A stretch of 6,050 bases of DNA from NCBI GenBank assembly GCA_023249715.1, contig JAHFCA010000097.1, positions 1 through 6,050 of the forward strand, in the 5' to 3' direction. Position 1 is the first letter of the stretch. The number at the start of each line of letters is the position of its first letter. This document shows, one piece after another, positions 1 to 5,766 of the stretch. This DNA is from Elusimicrobiota bacterium (GTDB taxonomy: Bacteria > Elusimicrobiota > Elusimicrobia > 2-02-FULL-39-32). The position numbers and the translations under genes are program-made. The notes beneath the pieces are model-generated. The model had not been told where the DNA came from and did no database searches. It worked only from the letters and a program-made list of their open reading frames with translations.

Positions 1-1015
1 TTTTAACCTCTTCATCCCAGGAAATTTCGGAATTATGAATCAATCCTTCCACGTTGGGAGCAATTTCTAAAAACGCCCCAAATTCCGCGCAGTGAGTAAT
101 TTTTCCTTTGACCAGCATTCCGGCCTTAAACTTTTCTTCTACTCCGTCCCACGGGTGGCTTAAAAGTTCTTTACGGGAAAGAGAAATTTTTTCTGTGGCG
201 GGGTCAAACTTAATCACTTTTACTTCAATTTCCTGGCCTACCTTTAACACATGGGATAACTTTACTTTGTGACTCCAATCTACTTCTCCAATGTGGAGCA
301 ACCCCTCAATGCCTCCAATATCCACAAAAGCGCCATAGGGGGTCAATCCCCGCACCATCCCTTTATAAATATCCCCTACTTTTAAAATTTTAAAGAGTTC
401 TTCTTTTTTCTTTTGGTTTTCTTCTAAAACCCAGCCTTTTCTCGATACAACAAGATTATTTTTATGCGCGTCATACTGCAACACATGCACCGTTAAGGTT
501 TTACCTTTCCAGGATTTTAAGTCGGCGGTTTGGCGCACATCAATCTGAGAAGCGGGCAAAAATCCGGTTAAGCCGTTATTACAGCCCACAAGCAGGCCGC
601 CCTTAATCTCCTTAAGCACTTGCACCGTCATGGTCACTTTATTTTGATAGATTTTTTGAATCTCCTCCCATCCCGCTTTTTCTCGGGCCGCTTTCCAAGA
701 AACTCTAAAATACCCTTCCAGCTTTTCTCCGGAAGTTTTAATCACCGGAATAGAGTCTCCGCTCTTAAAAGGGATTTCAGCGCCAAACTCTTCTTTGGGA
801 ATAAGAGCTTCTCTTTTTCCGCCAATATCCACCAAAAGACCTTCTTTAACCACACTGACAGCCTGCGCCATAACTATGTTCGAAGCAGCCCCAGTCTCCT
901 TTTGGCCCTCTTCTTCGGCCAAAAGTTGCCCCATATCCATTATTTCCGCTTCGGAAGATTCACTACTGTTCATTTCTGATTTTTTTTTCTCTTTGTTCGA
1001 CGTATTCTCGTCCAT
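1..1015 (-). CDS. rpsA: 30S ribosomal protein S1, 5' part (runs off the left edge)
   Basis: Ribosomal protein S1 binds mRNA on the small ribosomal subunit and helps initiate translation. I translated 338 codons without a stop before the window ends. After an acidic, low-complexity N-terminus (about residues 1-45) come repeated S1/OB-fold domains: about 47-107, 125-193 and 213-283, with a fourth starting near 299. The second contains GLTGFLPASQ (148-157), typical of true S1. The third and fourth have the RNA-binding pattern YGAFVDIGGIEGLLHIGE (227-244) and FGAFLEI...EGLIHNSE (312-330). Family members usually have four to six domains, so one or more are probably missing to the left. The ATG at 1013-1015 is chosen because a TGA lies in frame just upstream; Met15 is the next alternative. 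No Shine-Dalgarno sequence is visible, and the start lies 14 nt after the plsC stop, which suggests coupling. Position after cmk and plsC supports rpsA. Confidence 0.95.
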   Translation of the reverse strand, partial: MDENTSNKEKKKSEMNSSESSEAEIMDMGQLLAEEEGQKETGAASNIVMAQAVSVVKEGLLVDIGGKREALIPKEEFGAEIPFKSGDSIPVIKTSGEKLEGYFRVSWKAAREKAGWEEIQKIYQNKVTMTVQVLKEIKGGLLVGCNNGLTGFLPASQIDVRQTADLKSWKGKTLTVHVLQYDAHKNNLVVSRKGWVLEENQKKKEELFKILKVGDIYKGMVRGLTPYGAFVDIGGIEGLLHIGEVDWSHKVKLSHVLKVGQEIEVKVIKFDPATEKISLSRKELLSHPWDGVEEKFKAGMLVKGKITHCAEFGAFLEIAPNVEGLIHNSEISWDEEVK

Positions 1016-1029
1016 AAAGCTGTTTCATT

Positions 1030-1644
1030 CTAACATTTCGATTTTAAGGCTGCAACCGCTTCAAGAATAGTCTCGGAAAAGGATGGATAGGCGCTTCTTT
1101 CGTCTTCTGTTTTTGGCGGATAGAGTGGAGTCCCAAAAGTAATGGAGAGCGCTTTAAAATTTTTTATGTAAAAAGAATTACAAATATATATGGGCACGAC
1201 CGGAACCTTCGCTTTATACGCCAGCATCGCCACGCCCGGTTTCGCTTTCCCCAGCTCCCCGGTTTTACTGCGGCGCCCTTCCGGAAACAAAACCACCGCT
1301 TCACCGCTGCGCAAAAGAGTCTGCGCGTTCCTAAAGGCTCCAATGTCCCGTTCAAATCGTCGCACCGGGAACGCGTTTAGTTTCTTTAAATACCAGCCCA
1401 TGGGAGGAAATCTAAAGAGCTCTTCCTTGGCAAAAAAATGGATAGGGCGCGGGACCGTGGCTCCCAAGAGAGGCGGATCGGCATAAGAACAATGATTAGA
1501 AGCCAGCAGCACCCCGCCCGTCTTAGGAATGTTTTCTATCCCATAAACTTTAAGACGGTAAAAGAGTTTAAAGAATAAATAGGCGGTTCCCTGCGCGTGC
1601 CAATATAAAAATCGCTGTAAAAGAGCAGGTTTAATTTCTTTCAT
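1030..1644 (-). CDS. plsC: 1-acyl-sn-glycerol-3-phosphate acyltransferase (PlsC family)
   Basis: This protein likely acylates lysophosphatidic acid to phosphatidic acid at the inner face of the membrane, an early step of phospholipid synthesis. The 204 residues carry all four acyltransferase blocks. Block I is NHCSYAD with the catalytic His51 and Asp56. Block II is around FPVRR (92-96). Block III is FPEGRRS (120-126), which binds the glycerol phosphate. Block IV is VPVVPIYI (147-154). The N-terminal hydrophobic/aromatic stretch (about 12-34) could contact the membrane. Length fits the short PlsC forms found beside cmk. The start overlaps the end of cmk by 14 nt, implying translational coupling; a GAGG lies 13 nt upstream, which is too far to be a strong ribosome site. 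Acyl-donor and acceptor specificity cannot be read from the sequence, so another lysophospholipid acyltransferase role is possible. Confidence 0.9.
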   Translation of the reverse strand: MKEIKPALLQRFLYWHAQGTAYLFFKLFYRLKVYGIENIPKTGGVLLASNHCSYADPPLLGATVPRPIHFFAKEELFRFPPMGWYLKKLNAFPVRRFERDIGAFRNAQTLLRSGEAVVLFPEGRRSKTGELGKAKPGVAMLAYKAKVPVVPIYICNSFYIKNFKALSITFGTPLYPPKTEDERSAYPSFSETILEAVAALKSKC

Positions 1645-2311
1645 CCAAAATCATACGCCTCATCATTGCTGCTACCACTTCCTTTATAGAAAGCTTTGTG
1701 GAATCCACCCAGACGGCATCTTTCGCTTTTTTTAACGGAGAATGAGCTCTTTGGGAATCTATTGTATCTCTCCGGATTAACTCTTTTTTAATTTCGGAAA
1801 GTTTTACTTTTTTTCCTTTTGCGATAAGTTCGTTATACCGCCGGAGCGCCCGTTCCCTGGGAGAAGCGTCCAAATAAAATTTAAACTCCGCTTTAGGGAA
1901 TACCACCGATCCGATATCGCGGCCATCCATCACCACGCCACCCAACTTCCCGAGACGTCTTTGCTGCGCCACGAGAAGAGTCCTAATTCCGGGAATTTTA
2001 GCTATGGCGCTTACATTTTGGTCCACTGCTTTGGAGCGGATCTCCTGAGAAATATTTTTCCGGTTTAAAAACGTCAGTAGATTTTTTTTATCCCCATCCC
2101 ATTTAAAATTTATTTTTAGAGCGCGGACCATTCTAAGGAGTTCTCTCGCATTTTCAAAATCCGCTTTATTCTGAAGCGCTTTCCAGGTGATGGCCCGGTA
2201 CATCGCTCCGGAATCGATATAAATATATCCCAGCCGTTTTGCCAAGAGCTTTGCAATCGTGGATTTCCCTGCCCCGCCGGGGCCATCAATAGCGATAATC
2301 TTTTTTTTCAT
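1631..2311 (-). CDS. cmk: Cytidylate kinase
   Basis: The enzyme phosphorylates CMP and dCMP with ATP to the diphosphates in the cytoplasm, recycling pyrimidine nucleotides. The 226 residues match the usual bacterial length. The P-loop is GPGGAGKST (10-18). The nucleoside-monophosphate site has DSGAMYR (33-39), with Ser34 and Arg39 in the positions of E. coli Ser36 and Arg41. VMDGRDIGSVVFP (127-139) holds Asp129 and Arg131, which recognise cytosine in the E. coli enzyme. The lid-region RRDTIDSQRAHSPL (181-194) supplies the conserved Arg/Asp/Arg set. Its 3' end overlaps plsC by 14 nt. The start ATG lies only 8 nt from the inverted-repeat element upstream, so its leader is largely element sequence, and no Shine-Dalgarno motif is seen. 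MKKKIIAIDGPGGAGKS is a typical N-terminus, so the start is secure. Confidence 0.97.
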   Translation of the reverse strand: MKKKIIAIDGPGGAGKSTIAKLLAKRLGYIYIDSGAMYRAITWKALQNKADFENARELLRMVRALKINFKWDGDKKNLLTFLNRKNISQEIRSKAVDQNVSAIAKIPGIRTLLVAQQRRLGKLGGVVMDGRDIGSVVFPKAEFKFYLDASPRERALRRYNELIAKGKKVKLSEIKKELIRRDTIDSQRAHSPLKKAKDAVWVDSTKLSIKEVVAAMMRRMILDERN

Positions 2312-2320
2312 GGAATTTTA

Positions 2321-2354
2321 GAAATTAGGGGGCAGCTTTTTATTTTTATTTTCA
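2321..2354 (+). repeat. Left terminal inverted repeat of the MITE-like element
   Basis: This arm is an exact reverse complement of 2478-2511 over 34 bp. One more complementary pair (2320 with 2512) lies outside, then the match breaks. The outer half is G-rich (AGGGGGCAGC) and the inner half is T-rich. It ends 9 nt before the first base of cmk and supplies the leader of that gene. Confidence 0.95.
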
Positions 2355-2415
2355 TCCGAGCGTGATTATGAGCGAAAACTTTTTTGACATAATTCCTTTG
2401 CCTCCGCATGTATGA

Positions 2416-2436
2416 GCCTTTGCGGCACGCAAAGGC
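2416..2436. repeat. Core hairpin of the element
   Basis: CCTTTGCG and CGCAAAGG form a perfect 8-bp stem around a three-base GCA loop, with one further G-C pair outside. It lies near the centre of the 191-bp element and is enclosed by the 7-bp complementary pair GCCTCCG/CGGAGGC (2400-2406 and 2442-2448), giving a nested fold on either strand. Confidence 0.7.
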
Positions 2437-2477
2437 GAGTTCGGAGGCCTAAGAAAAATGTTTTCGCGAATGCGAGT

Positions 2478-2511
2478 TGAAAATAAAAATAAAAAGCTGC
2501 CCCCTAATTTC
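2478..2511 (-). repeat. Right terminal inverted repeat of the MITE-like element
   Basis: This is the exact inverted partner of 2321-2354. It overlaps the last codons of aroA: the aroA stop codon TAG (2504-2506) is part of the AAATTAGGG motif of the repeat end. Confidence 0.95.
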
Positions 2512-3826
2512 TTAGGCATAAACGTTTAAGTTGAGGTAAGAAGTTAGGGAAGGAAATCTTTACGCAGTCGAAATCTTCAATTTCTGTTGCTCCCTCGGCA
2601 ATTAAACCGGCAATAGCCAGGGACATCGCCATGCGGTGGTCTCCATAGGACTTCACTTTTGTTCCCTTTAGAGGGGTGGGGCCTTCAATGACCATCCCAT
2701 CCTTTTTCTCTTGTATACAAGCTCCCATTTTTTTTAACTCGGTTACAACGGAATGAATTCTGTCGGACTCCTTCACCCTTAACTCCTCCGCTCCGCTGAT
2801 GACCGTTTTCCCTTTCGCTTGTGTAGCCAGCACCGCCAAAATTGGAATCTCGTCGATCAGTGATGGGATATCTTTTTTAGAAATCTGAACCGCATTTAAA
2901 GAAGAAGGAGTCATTTTTATATTTCCTAAAGGTTCTCCCAACGCTTCTTTTATTGAAGATAAATTTATCTTTGCCTTCATTCGTTTTAACAGGGAAAGGA
3001 AACCCGTACGCGTAGGGTTTAAATTGACGTCTCTAATGGCTAACCGAGAACCAGAAACCAAGGCTGCCGCCGCCAAAAAGAATGCGGCGCTCGAACAATC
3101 TCCGGGAATTTTAACGTGAAGCCCTTTTAAAGAACCCGGCCCCTCAAGAACCACTCTATTTCCTTTAATCTGAATTCCAGCGCCTGAACTTTTAAGCATA
3201 CGCTCCGTATGATCCCGAGATTTCTCCGGCTCAATCACCGTTGTTTTCCCTCTGGGAAAAAGCGCTGCCAAAAGAATTGCAGATTTTACCTGGGCGCTCG
3301 CCACAGGACTTTTCCAACTTATTGGTTTTAAATGAGGATTTCCTTTTATTTTTAGAGGAGCAAAGTTATCCTCCCGGGCGGAAATGGCAGCTCCCATCTG
3401 GCGCAACGGCTCCAAGACTCTGCGCATGGGCCTTCTGGAAAGGGAACTGTCCCCAACGAGTTCACTCTCAAAATTTTGGGCGGCGAGCACGCCCGCCAAA
3501 AGCCGCATGGTTGTGCCGGAATTTTCACAATCGATGGGTGAAACGGGAGCTTTTAATTCCCGCAAAGGCGAAAACAGGCTTCGCTTCCCTTCCGAAACAA
3601 AAAGTTCATTCCCCCTTTGCTCTATAGGGACTCCCAACTTTCTAAAGGCGTTCAACGTAGAAAGGCAATCCCCGGAAAGGAGCGGATTTTTTATTATAGA
3701 TTTCTTGGGTGATAACGAGGCCAGAATAATGGCCCGATGGGTAATAGATTTGTCCGGCGGCGGAGTAAATTCCCCTAAAATTCCCTTACCCGTTCCAACT
3801 AGCGATTGAATAATTTGATTACCCAT
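2504..3826 (-). CDS. aroA: 3-phosphoshikimate 1-carboxyvinyltransferase (EPSP synthase)
   Basis: The enzyme transfers the enolpyruvyl group of PEP to shikimate-3-phosphate, the step before chorismate synthase. The 440 residues are full length, with both inside-out alpha/beta domains. Substrate-site motifs are PDKSITHRA (24-32, Lys26), NSGTTMR (102-108), RRPMRR (131-136), SAQVK (177-181) and RDHTE (204-208). Further motifs are NPTR (270-273), the catalytic Asp325 in LIDEIPILAV, ELRVKESDR with Glu353 (348-356), and GDHRMAMS (395-402). SAQxK, RDHTE and NPTR are hallmarks of class II (CP4/Bacillus-like) enzymes, but the usual GDKS is PDKS here. NSGT keeps glycine where CP4 has alanine. The start is 29 nt after tyrA and has no clear Shine-Dalgarno sequence. 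The stop codon lies inside the end of the inverted-repeat element, so the last residues (about RN) may derive from it. Confidence 0.97.
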   Translation of the reverse strand: MGNQIIQSLVGTGKGILGEFTPPPDKSITHRAIILASLSPKKSIIKNPLLSGDCLSTLNAFRKLGVPIEQRGNELFVSEGKRSLFSPLRELKAPVSPIDCENSGTTMRLLAGVLAAQNFESELVGDSSLSRRPMRRVLEPLRQMGAAISAREDNFAPLKIKGNPHLKPISWKSPVASAQVKSAILLAALFPRGKTTVIEPEKSRDHTERMLKSSGAGIQIKGNRVVLEGPGSLKGLHVKIPGDCSSAAFFLAAAALVSGSRLAIRDVNLNPTRTGFLSLLKRMKAKINLSSIKEALGEPLGNIKMTPSSLNAVQISKKDIPSLIDEIPILAVLATQAKGKTVISGAEELRVKESDRIHSVVTELKKMGACIQEKKDGMVIEGPTPLKGTKVKSYGDHRMAMSLAIAGLIAEGATEIEDFDCVKISFPNFLPQLKRLCLRN

Positions 3827-3857
3827 AAAACTAAAAATAGGAACCTGTCCCTAATTT
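3827..3857 (-). repeat. Arm-like copy of the element's terminal repeat in the tyrA-aroA spacer
   Basis: Read in gene direction, this spacer starts AAATTAGGG and continues through CAG and TATTTTTA to TTTT. It aligns with the arm of the 191-bp element at about 26 of 31 bases with a single one-base gap, by eye. Both copies have the same orientation relative to transcription and begin at a stop codon. No second arm is seen nearby, so it could be a solo end, a decayed copy or a related motif. A/T-rich stretches inflate the match; the G-rich AAATTAGGG...CAG part is the informative half. Confidence 0.5.
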
Positions 3858-3871
3858 AGGGGAGGAGTTCC
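3840..3871 (-). terminator. Possible weak terminator or attenuator hairpin at the tyrA-aroA junction
   Basis: In the transcript, the last codons of tyrA and the spacer form an imperfect hairpin. GGAACU pairs with GGUUCC (one G-U pair), then after a 4x3 internal loop CCCUA pairs with UAGGG around an AAU loop. UAUUUUUAGUUUU follows directly, ending at the aroA ATG. The shape resembles an intrinsic terminator, but the internal loop, interrupted U-run and presence of co-directional genes downstream argue for partial termination at most, or none. Confidence 0.3.
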
Positions 3872-4728
3872 GAGCGAGCAGAATGAGCTTTTTCAAAATG
3901 GGACTTCCAGAGGGGTTGGCTATGACTCGATTTTTCTACTTCTTGAATAAGATGGTGGATTAAATCCCTATAAGATTTAAGCGCTCCCAAGACAAATTTT
4001 TCATTCCCCTTCACAATTTCCGTCCATTGGTCGGGATCGCTGGCGGAAATGCGCGTCATATCCTTAAAAGAGCCGGCGAGCAAATCCTTTACTCTTTCAT
4101 CTTGTTTCTGTAAGCGGGCCACGAGTTGCACCAAACAGGCTGATAACACATGCGGCAGGTGACTCGTCTGCGCCACCAATATATCGTGCACTGCGCTCTC
4201 CATTACTAAAACTTTAGCGCCGACCCTCTGCCAAAAATTTTTTAACTTCCCCACCGACTCTTTGCTTGTAGATTCTAAAGGAGTCAATATAACGGTGGCG
4301 CCTTTATAAAGATCTTCCTGTAAATTTTCCGCTCCGGTTTTTTCCGATCCGCAGAGAGGATGCCCTCCGATAAAACAAAAATCCATACTTTCCCCGGAAA
4401 CTTTTTTTACCGCTTCCACAATGGGACTTTTTACGCTGCCGATATCCGTAACGATGGCCGTTTTTTTAAGAGAGGGAAGAATTTGTTCCGCCATTTTGGG
4501 AATTATATCCACGGGAGCGCAGAGAACCACGATATCCGCCTCTTGCACCCCCGCATTTAAATCTACGGTCACCGCGTCACAGGCGCCCAAAACCATCGCC
4601 TGATTGAGATGCTTGGAATTTCTACCCAGCCCCAGCACTCTATAGGGTAACGCTCTCGATTTAATGGCTTTCCCCAGGGAAGAACCCATCATCCCCATCC
4701 CTATAATCGCTACCGTTTCATTTTTCAT
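3856..4728 (-). CDS. tyrA: Prephenate (or arogenate) dehydrogenase, TyrA family without ACT domain
   Basis: The enzyme oxidatively decarboxylates prephenate to 4-hydroxyphenylpyruvate (or arogenate to tyrosine), the tyrosine-specific branch. The 290 residues comprise an N-terminal Rossmann domain and a helical dimerisation/catalytic domain. GMGMMGS (10-16) is the dinucleotide loop. DIGSVK (95-100) supplies Ser98, and GGHPLCGSEKTG (121-132) has the catalytic His123. SHLPH (189-193) and AGSFKDMTRIS (218-228, Arg226) line the substrate site. There is no fused chorismate mutase and no C-terminal ACT domain, unlike the longer Bacillus TyrA. After the second beta strand the sequence is GLGRN, with Arg36 and no acidic residue, which favours NADP+ over NAD+ by analogy with cyanobacterial arogenate dehydrogenases. 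An AAAGGT lies 14 nt before the ATG, a distant ribosome site. Feedback control is not evident in this chain. Confidence 0.93.
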   Translation of the reverse strand: MKNETVAIIGMGMMGSSLGKAIKSRALPYRVLGLGRNSKHLNQAMVLGACDAVTVDLNAGVQEADIVVLCAPVDIIPKMAEQILPSLKKTAIVTDIGSVKSPIVEAVKKVSGESMDFCFIGGHPLCGSEKTGAENLQEDLYKGATVILTPLESTSKESVGKLKNFWQRVGAKVLVMESAVHDILVAQTSHLPHVLSACLVQLVARLQKQDERVKDLLAGSFKDMTRISASDPDQWTEIVKGNEKFVLGALKSYRDLIHHLIQEVEKSSHSQPLWKSHFEKAHSARSELLP

Positions 4729-4730
4729 TG

Positions 4731-4755
4731 TTTAAATTTAGTACCTTTAAATTTA
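4731..4755. repeat. Short direct repeat in the DAHP synthase-tyrA junction
   Basis: TTTAAATTTA occurs twice (4731-4740 and 4746-4755), separated by GTACC. It fills the 24-nt gap and includes the DAHP synthase stop codon. Both copies are A/T only and nearly palindromic, so chance or slippage is the simplest explanation. Confidence 0.6.
4743..4748 (-). promoter_or_regulatory. Weak ribosome binding site candidate for tyrA
   Basis: In gene direction AAAGGT is the only Shine-Dalgarno-like sequence in the spacer. It ends 14 nt before the ATG, which is longer than optimal, so tyrA initiation may rely mostly on coupling to the upstream gene. Confidence 0.35.
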
Positions 4756-5766
4756 TATCGTTCTGCCGACGGCGGCGGCCACTCGTCCAATGTCCTGCAT
4801 GAGTTTATCGAACATTACCGGCAACAACGCCTGCATTCCGTCCGAAAGCGCCTCCGTGGGTTTGGGATGCACTTCTATCATCACTCCGTCCGCCCCGGCG
4901 GCCACTCCGGCCAACGCCATCGGCGCGATAAAATCTCTCACTCCCACACCGTGCGATGGATCCACAATAATAGGTAAATGGGTGTAATGTTTTACCACCG
5001 GTATCGCGTTCAAATCCATGGTAAAACGGGTGCTGTTTTCAAAAGTGCGCACTCCCCGCTCGCATAAAATAATCTGGTGGTTTCCTCCGGAGTAAATATA
5101 TTCCGCCGCCATCAGCCATTCTTCCACGGTGTTCGCCATCCCTCTTTTAAGCATCACCGGTTTTCGCGTCTGTCCCACTTCTTTTAAAAGTTCAAAGTTT
5201 TGGCAGTTCCGGGCTCCCACCTGCAAAATGTCCGCATACCTCTCCACAATTTCTACCTGGCGGGTATCCATCACTTCCGTCACAATCGGCAGACCGGTTA
5301 TTTTTCTCGCCTCCGCTAAATTTTTTAACGCGGATTCCCCATGTCCCTGGAAGGAGTAAGGAGAACTCCTCGGCTTAAACGCTCCTCCTCTAAAAAAATG
5401 AGCTCCGGCGCTTTTTACGGCCCGGGCGCAAGTAAATAAATTTTCTTTTGTATCCACGGAACAGGGGCCTGCGATCACAATCAGTTTGTTGCCACCCACC
5501 TTTACCCCCCCGACATCGAATACCGTATTCTCTTTTTTAAATTCGCGGCTCACTAATTTATAAGGTTTTACAATGGGAGTCGCGCTTTCCACAATATCGT
5601 ACGATTCAAAAACATCTTTATACTTGTGCTCGTTTTCCCCGATTACTCCAATAATAACTTTTACGGCCCCCTTGGAAATATGGGGCGTAAAACCCAAATC
5701 TTTAATTTTCTCCGTCAGGGCGTCTATATCTTTTTTCTTAGCATCCGATTTTATCGTTAAGATCAT
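4753..5766 (-). CDS. aroF: 3-deoxy-7-phosphoheptulonate (DAHP) synthase, type I-beta with N-terminal regulatory domain
   Basis: The enzyme condenses PEP with erythrose-4-phosphate, the entry reaction of the shikimate pathway. The 337 residues resemble Thermotoga maritima DAHP synthase almost end to end. Residues 1-70 are the ferredoxin/ACT-like regulatory domain, and about 80-337 the TIM barrel. Metal ligands are Cys102 (AGPCSV), His272 (DPSHG), Glu298 (IEVHP) and Asp309 (LSDG), in the same numbering as the Thermotoga enzyme as I recall it. KPRSSPYSFQG (131-141), GARNCQNF (184-191) and LKRG (206-209) bind substrate. His29 and Ser31 in HISKG correspond to residues reported to hold tyrosine in the Thermotoga allosteric site, so feedback inhibition by tyrosine is likely. 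The ATG overlaps the aminotransferase stop as ATGA and is preceded by AAGGAGGT. Symbol usage for this subtype varies (aroF, aroG, aroA). Confidence 0.96.
   Translation of the reverse strand: MILTIKSDAKKKDIDALTEKIKDLGFTPHISKGAVKVIIGVIGENEHKYKDVFESYDIVESATPIVKPYKLVSREFKKENTVFDVGGVKVGGNKLIVIAGPCSVDTKENLFTCARAVKSAGAHFFRGGAFKPRSSPYSFQGHGESALKNLAEARKITGLPIVTEVMDTRQVEIVERYADILQVGARNCQNFELLKEVGQTRKPVMLKRGMANTVEEWLMAAEYIYSGGNHQIILCERGVRTFENSTRFTMDLNAIPVVKHYTHLPIIVDPSHGVGVRDFIAPMALAGVAAGADGVMIEVHPKPTEALSDGMQALLPVMFDKLMQDIGRVAAAVGRTI

Larger units (their letters stand above)
2321..2511. mobile_element. MITE-like non-coding inverted-repeat element
   Basis: The aroA-cmk gap is almost entirely occupied by a 191-bp unit whose two ends (2321-2354 and 2478-2511) are perfect 34-bp inverted repeats. 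Each arm starts GAAATTAGGGGGCAGC and continues into an A/T-rich run. A TTA lies directly outside each end (2318-2320 and 2512-2514), which could be a 3-bp target duplication, although three bases may match by chance. The 123-bp interior has no credible gene but contains more complementary segments: 2372-2379 with 2460-2467, 2400-2406 with 2442-2448, and 2416-2424 with 2428-2436. The whole unit could therefore fold as one long hairpin. Size, ends and lack of a gene fit a miniature inverted-repeat element moved in trans. I cannot name a family. A REP-like or structured-RNA role is the alternative. Confidence 0.75.

Noticed and set aside
620..979. Plus-strand open frame of about 119 codons opposite rpsA
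   Set aside because: It lies wholly antisense to a clear S1 protein, has a low-complexity Phe/Ser-rich translation and no recognisable motif; it is a shadow of the real gene.
964..1026. Alternative rpsA start at 1024-1026 (ATG AAA CAG...)
   Set aside because: This frame hits a stop after about 21 codons and is not the S1 frame.
2384..2412. Perfect TTGACA on the plus strand inside the element, as a promoter -35 box
   Set aside because: At 17-18 nt spacing there is no acceptable -10 hexamer; the better TATGAG is 21 nt away. It would also fire against all genes.
2447..2517. GCCTAAGAAA on the plus strand (2447-2456) and on the minus strand at the aroA end (2508-2517)
   Set aside because: A 10-base inverted match that conflicts with the much stronger 34-bp arm pairing; most likely chance or an alternative fold.
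2400..2517. Integron attC-like site suggested by the nested imperfect hairpins
   Set aside because: No RYYYAAC/GTTRRRY box pair, no gene cassette and no integrase nearby; the long perfect outer arms fit a MITE better.
3241..3809. Two overlapping plus-strand open frames opposite aroA
   Set aside because: Both are antisense to a complete EPSP synthase with all catalytic motifs and show no independent features.
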